Shown here piece after piece: positions 59,674 through 64,000 of a stretch of 64,000 bases of DNA. The stretch's first letter is position 1, and every line of letters starts with the position of its first letter. Both the position numbers and the translations under genes were made by a program. The stretch lies in NCBI RefSeq assembly GCF_963678635.1, contig NW_026971313.1, positions 30,829-94,828 of the forward strand, written 5' to 3'. Source of the stretch: Symsagittifera roscoffensis. Taxonomy: Eukaryota; Xenacoelomorpha; Acoela; Convolutidae. Below the pieces are notes generated by a model that searched no databases, had not been told where the DNA came from, and saw only the letters and a list, made by a program, of their open reading frames with translations.

Positions 59674-60509
59674 CCTCGGCTGGAGAGTATTCGAGACCCA
59701 ACAAGAAGGGAGAATATCAGTACGTGTCTGGAGTGATGGGGATAGCGTACAACCCCTTCTTGGACTCGGAAGCCGGAAGCGCTCACAGGAACCACGAGGT
59801 GGCGGAGCTACTGAAATTTTGGACGGAGAAGATAATAGAGATAGACACAGTGGAAAGAGAAAGACCAAGTTTGGGCATGATTCTCGAGAAAGCACCAGAG
59901 GTAATAAGCATGCCGCGCTCGAGTAAGAGAGTTGAATTGAAAATGGGCAACGGGAACGGCATGTTAGTCACGAACTTGGGAGTGATGTGGAAATTGCTGA
60001 GACACTCCTGGTGTCCGCATCCCCACGCGAGCCTGATCGAAGAAGTCAGGGATCGAGTGAGGCTGGCGCCAACAAAAGACGAAGACCTAGCAACCTTGAG
60101 TATAGAACACAAGCTGATCTTGCCTCAGGTGAGGAAGCTGCGCGAAGCGTCGGGTAAGCTAGAGTCAGCGAAGAAGATGGAGCCGGGAAGTTTTCTTGAC
60201 GTGACGTGCAGGAGCGGAGAGCACACTTGTGATGGACGGTCATGCGTCAGGATACAATCCTTTCAAAAAGAAGATCTGGTCACTTGGTTTGAAGACATTA
60301 CAGAGAGGGAGAAGAGTGAAGTGCAGATAGTAGCTGAGTGTTACGCGAATACCACAGTGAACATAGCAATAGCTCTTAGATTCTTCTCAAGGATTTGCAG
60401 TCTGCAGTCACTCGAGAGACTAGAGTCTGAGCACCATTTTGTGACCGCATTGAGCGTGGATTCACTGCCTGGAGTATTGCAGGTAACCCAGAAACACATC
60501 AGATGCTAG
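59658..60509 (+). pseudogene. Second module, segment with CX4HXCX4C motif
   Basis: 283 open codons. Blocks shared with the 16.1-16.57 kb fragment: VAELLKFWTEKI-EID, ERERPSLGMILEKAPEVISM, MGNGNGMLV, LLRHSWCPHPHASLIEE, VRLAP, KKMEPGS and CRSGEHTCDGRSCVRIQSF. The Cys/His set at residues 184, 189, 191 and 196 (about 60207-60245) is kept in both copies and could bind a metal. Afterwards come FQKEDLVTWFEDITEREKSEVQIVAECYANTTVNIAIALRFFSRICSLQSLERLE, which is helical, and a stop at 60507. Downstream of the Cys/His motif there is no second copy to compare. Confidence 0.6.
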
Positions 60510-61058
60510 AAGCTTGGACTCGAGGCGGAAATGGGATTTCCCATGAGTGAAACCTAGGTTCTGCCTTTGAACGCGAAGTCCCTAGTGGGGTCAGTGATGG
60601 CCAACCAAAGAGGCAGCCACTACCCACTTCACATGGCGATGGTGGAGGTATCCAGCCAGAGTGTACTAATAGACAAGGCCTTCTCCTTGCCCAAGTCTGA
60701 AAGAATGGCTAGTATGTCGCATCACTCACACAGGCTATTGAGAAAAGTCCGAGGAACCGTGCCGAGAGAGCAGAGGGACGACTTGAGTGAGATCTGGGGG
60801 GAGGAACTTCTGGGTTTGGAAAGTGAAAACGAAAGTGACCACGAGAGACAAAAGGTAATCGGGAAGCCGATGGATGGTGCTCCAAACATGGAGGAGAGCG
60901 ATGCGATACACGAGAAAATGATGGAATTTGAACCTCTCCCAGAAATTTCGGGAGAGCGCAACCTTCGGAGCATTGACATAACACATGGGGAATGCCCATG
61001 CCACTGTCTAGCACAAACGGTGTGGTATCCGGATCACGCAAACCTCTGCCTGATATGA
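60510..61058 (+). pseudogene. Second module, charged segment
   Basis: The open stretch 60567-61058 encodes SLVGSVMANQRGSHYPLHMAMVEVSSQSVLIDKAFSLPKSERM, then RLLRKVRGTVPREQRDDLSEIWGEELLG and an acidic region with ESENESDHERQKVIG and MMEFEPLPE. It overlaps the next frame by about 65 bp, so a frameshift lies near 61000. No domain is recognised. Confidence 0.5.
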
Positions 61059-61783
61059 TATGGGATGTGGAAGAAATTCGATCGATAGGGTTACCAGATC
61101 ACAGACAGAAGGTGACACTCTTGGTGGTAAGCACGATGTTGGCTTTGCGATGGATTGAGGAAAATGTGATGAAATATCGGGAGTCGAAGACACCAACGGC
61201 AGAGCAGATATACGCGATAGATTACAGCAGAAGACTCGAGTTGTTTGAGACTGCATGCAAGGTATTCGCCATACCAACAGAAGTCAGACACGTGTGGAGC
61301 CGCGTAAGATTCTTTCCGTGGTTTCGAGCGACGTTGACCTCTTAGTTGTACATGGTGACGAAAGATCACATGAAGAAATACCAGAAAGAATATTGACAAT
61401 TCCTGGCTGAGATAGGAACAGAAGCCTTCAAGAGACCTCTGCTGACCCATCGAAACGCGATCACGACGGGATGGAAAAGAGTCGGAAGGGTGTCACAAGA
61501 TAATACTAAGGCGAGAGAATCAATGCTGGAAGAGGACTTAGCGAAGAACGTGAGCCTGAGTCTGCACAATTCCTTCTGTTCAAATCGGGAGTCGAGAGTG
61601 AAGAGTTTGCCCAACCAGGCAAAGAGGTTACAGGAGCAGAGGGAACGGATGCGGTCTTATGAACAGCTGAAGGCTTGGGAGGAGATCGTGATTAGCTCCG
61701 AGGATGAGGAGGCACTGTTGAAACAGATTGCGGTGTCAGATGCGTCTGGGCCTAGTACCTCGAAGGTGAAGAACGTGAGATGA
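60992..61783 (+). pseudogene. Second module, C-terminal region
   Basis: One frame with stops at 61343 and 61394. It encodes DVEEIRSIGLPDHRQKVTLLVVSTMLALRWIEENVM, RRLELFETACKVFAIPTEVRHVWSRVRFFPWF, then a Lys/Arg/Glu-rich helical end with KRLQEQRERMRSYEQLKAWEEIVISSEDEEALLKQIAVS. The final stop at 61781 is probably the natural end, since only AT-rich non-coding sequence follows before the 3' LTR. The acidic SSEDEEALL tail is a typical protein C-terminus style. The function is unknown. Confidence 0.55.
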
Positions 61784-62226
61784 GCAGGTGGCTCAAAGGC
61801 GGAATTCTAGAGTTTTGAGTCATGAGAGGGAAGGAAAGGGGCTCGAGGGTGAACTCGGATGAAATCTGGAATCAGGAAAAAGAAGTTTTAACATATCAAA
61901 TAATATTACTAACATGCTATATCTATTATATAAATCAAAATGCTGCTTGACAATTTCCTGATTGAATAGAACAAAAAATTTTTTAAATTATTAGCTTAAA
62001 AAGGGAAAATTCAAGAGTGCAGGTGTATGCAGATTTTGATTGCTGTTTATCGATATTGTGAAAATTTTAAGTGGTTGTGAATTTCGGGGTGTACATAAAT
62101 TTAAGTCTGCTGCAAACTTCCGTAAATGACCACTTGCACTGTATCTTGAGCAACACTCAGAATTCTGGGGATTCACTGGCAGACGGCAACACCCGATGAG
62201 GACATCGATCTTGAGTCCGGGGAGTA
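61784..62226 (+). other. Retroelement 3' region with candidate polypurine tract
   Basis: About 440 bp, mostly AT-rich, with a TATATAAAT word at about 61927. Directly before the 3' LTR stands CCGGGGAGTA (62217-62226). The GGGGAG core is a candidate polypurine tract, the priming site for plus-strand DNA, although it is short. No coding frame is supported. Confidence 0.5.
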
Positions 62227-63095
62227 TGTGCCAGTCGATCATTCAAGTTTGACCTTCAGCGATACGAGGAACGTGATTTTGGGGACAAATTCAGTTATTC
62301 AAAAATTCGAACTGAACATGTCATGCTCAACTTTCTCGCGACAACTGAAAATCTCAGAAATATAAGATCAAAAGGACCGAATTACAAACGCGGGAAAAAG
62401 GTCAAAATTAGCAGCGGGAAATTGCTATTCGCAAATTCCGACACTTAATTGAATGAGAGTAGAACTCTCTTATTCAAGACAGGAGACAGATAGTAATCGC
62501 AAGTAGAAAAACATCGAAATTCAGTCGGACCAGAGTGAACCTTTGAATCAAAGTCTCCCAATGGTCTAGACCAAAAAATCAATTCTAAAGATAAAACTTG
62601 TTCAATTTATGCTTCTAGAGTTCATATTTAATTTCCAACTTATTCTAAAATTGCTTACTAATTTAGTTACATCAATTTGCGAGTGTGCTTATATGTACGT
62701 ACCATATTTAGCTTTCTCAAGTGTGTTTTATGATTGTTATGTTGAGGTAAGGAGAGTTTTAGGTTGATCCATCTAAAATGGATCAAAGTTCCACTGTCTA
62801 AGAAAAAGTAACTGTACGGACTGTTCCGACCTTGTTTTTAACGGCGTTCGCGTATTTTGGGTATTTTGAGTCCTAAGTATGGGGACGTTCTTATTTTCTA
62901 GAGTGGGGGCGGGTATTTTGCTAGTGGCCTTCAAACTGTAACAAGGGTTTTAGTCTCATATCGCAAGTGAACCGAATTGGCTCCAACCGTTCGAGGTAGA
63001 AAAACACAAGAGATAGTGTCCCTGACTCTGGAGCCAATGGTTATAGGGCCTTTATTCTTTAACCTCATATGTGACTTAATTAGGCGACTGTTACA
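62227..63095 (+). repeat. 3' long terminal repeat
   Basis: 869 bp matching 41761-42620. It starts TGTGCCAGTC and ends GACTGTTACA, giving the usual TG...CA ends and an imperfect terminal inverted repeat (8 of 10 positions). The GAAAATCTCAGAAATATAAG region is identical in both LTRs, while other parts differ by up to about one base in ten. It carries 27 bp (AGCAGCGGGAAATTGC and on) that are absent from the 5' LTR. Directly after it TGG and the minisatellite follow, while ACTGG stands before the 5' LTR, so the target-site duplication is at best TGG or imperfect. Confidence 0.9.
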
Positions 63096-64000
63096 TGGAG
63101 TAGCTGCAGTAACCAACAGGAGTAGTTGGAGGAGCCCACTAGAAAAGCTGGAATAGCCCACTGGAGTATCTGGAATAGCCCATTGGAGTAGCTGGAGTAG
63201 CCCACTAGAAAAGCTGGAGTAGCCCACTGGAGTAGCTAGAGTAGCCCACTAAAGTAGCTGGAGTAGCCCATTGGAGTAACTGGAGTAGTCCATTGGAGTA
63301 GCTGGAGTAACCCACAGGAGTAGATGAAGTAGCCCAATAGAAAAGCTGGAGTAGCCCACTGGAGTAGCTGGAGTAGGCCATTGGAGTAGCTGGAGTAGCT
63401 TTTTGAAGCATCAAGTCTATTCCATTGGAGTAGCTAGAGTATTCCACAGGAGTAGCTGGAGTAGCCAATAGAGAGTAGCTGGAGTAGCCCATTGGGGTAA
63501 CTGGAGTAACCAACTGGAGTAGCTGCAGTAACCAACTGGAGTAGCTGAAGGAGCCCATTAGAAAAGCTGGAGTAGCCCACTGGAGTAGCTGGAGTAGCCC
63601 ACTGCAGTAGCTGGAGTAGACCACTGGAGTAGCTGGAGTAGCCCACTGGAATAGCTGGAATAGCATAACGGAGTAGCTGGAGTAGCTCACTGGAGTAGCT
63701 GGAGTATAACTTTGGAGTATCAAGAGTACCCCCACTGGAGTAGCTGTAGTAGCCCAACATAGTAGCTGGAGTGGCCCAAAGGAGTAGCTGGATTATACCC
63801 TTGGAGTATCAAGAGTACTCCACTGGAGTAGCTGGAGTAGCTGGAGTAGCCCACTGCAGTAGCTGGAGTAGACCACTGGAGTAGCTGGAGTAGCCCACTG
63901 GAGTAGCTGGAATAGCACAACGGAGTAGCTGATGTAGCCCACTGGAGTAGCTGGAGTATACCATTGGAGTATCAAGAGCACCCCACTGGAGTAACTGTAG
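63096..64000. repeat. GGAGTAGC minisatellite, right part
   Basis: Continuation of the 41224-41760 array in the same orientation, with the same 22-bp unit and the same longer variant word (GGAGTATCAAGAGTAC or similar near 63404, 63713, 63803 and 63972). It runs to the window edge. Long minus-strand frames of Leu-Leu-Gln and Tyr-Ser-Ser repeats are shadows of the repeat, which has few stop codons in those frames. Confidence 0.9.

Larger units (their letters stand above)
41761..63095 (+). mobile_element. Giant Ty3/gypsy-type LTR retrotransposon, about 21.3 kb, decayed
   Basis: The element is bounded by two direct LTRs that begin TGTGCCAGTC and end GACTGTTA(T/C)A. Between them, all on the plus strand, lie leader, gag, protease, RT, RNase H, integrase, a long Pol extension and a second coding module of about 8 kb. 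The domain order PR-RT-RNaseH-IN is that of Ty3/gypsy elements. The usual length of these is about 5-10 kb, so this one is two to four times longer, comparable with Ogre-type or other giant elements. The flanking minisatellite becomes continuous when the element is removed. Many stops, frameshifts and a changed RT active site show it is inactive. No env-like transmembrane protein was recognised. Confidence 0.88.

Noticed and set aside
63205-63735. 176-codon minus-strand Leu/Tyr/Ser-rich frame
   Set aside because: It lies wholly in the 22-bp GGAGTAGC minisatellite, and equally open frames exist in other phases.

Overview
The window is eukaryotic repeat DNA, most likely from an invertebrate animal genome. 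I found no host gene, RNA gene or CRISPR array. Three kinds of sequence fill it: (1) an AT-rich satellite with a monomer of about 680 bp, (2) a GGAGTAGC-type minisatellite, and (3) an unusually long Ty3/gypsy-type LTR retrotransposon plus a truncated relative of it. The animal assignment rests only on the style of the gag-pol genes and on the giant-satellite layout. The exact host cannot be read from the sequence.

Layout. 1-548: unassigned flank with a few short degenerate repeats. 549-11946 and 16576-41223: about 54 head-to-tail satellite monomers, mostly 670-692 bp. They fall into local subfamilies, with a recent monomer duplication near 8.7-10.06 kb and a two-monomer higher-order repeat at 32.4-35.2 kb. 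11947-16575: an interruption made of about 530 bp of unassigned DNA followed by about 4.1 kb of decayed coding sequence homologous to 55.16-60.26 kb. 41224-41760 and 63096-64000: a minisatellite with a 22-bp unit, split by the retrotransposon.

41761-63095 is one LTR element of about 21.3 kb. It has an 860-bp 5' LTR, a 2.25-kb leader containing its own minisatellite, and a gag-pol (about 44.87-52.1 kb) with coiled coil, capsid-like region, zinc knuckles, DTG protease, RT, RNase H, and HHCC/DDE integrase with GPF/Y module. A Pol C-terminal extension of about 400 residues follows (52.1-53.3 kb), then a 440-bp spacer. After that comes a second coding module of about 8 kb (53.75-61.78 kb), then a short 3' region and an 869-bp 3' LTR. 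All coding parts lie on the plus strand and carry many stops and frameshifts. The two LTRs differ by several percent plus indels, so this is an old, inactive copy.

The part most worth attention is the second module. It would encode well over 2000 residues and carries a heptad coiled coil, an SGNH/GDSL-hydrolase-like segment (GDS block and DGIHF block), a nuclear-localisation-like basic cluster, and a conserved Cys/His motif. Its truncated relative inside the satellite keeps several of the same motifs in register, so the module was a real protein-coding unit. SGNH esterase domains are known from ORF1 of CR1-type non-LTR elements. I do not know of one as part of a giant Ty3/gypsy element, so this is the best candidate here for something undescribed.
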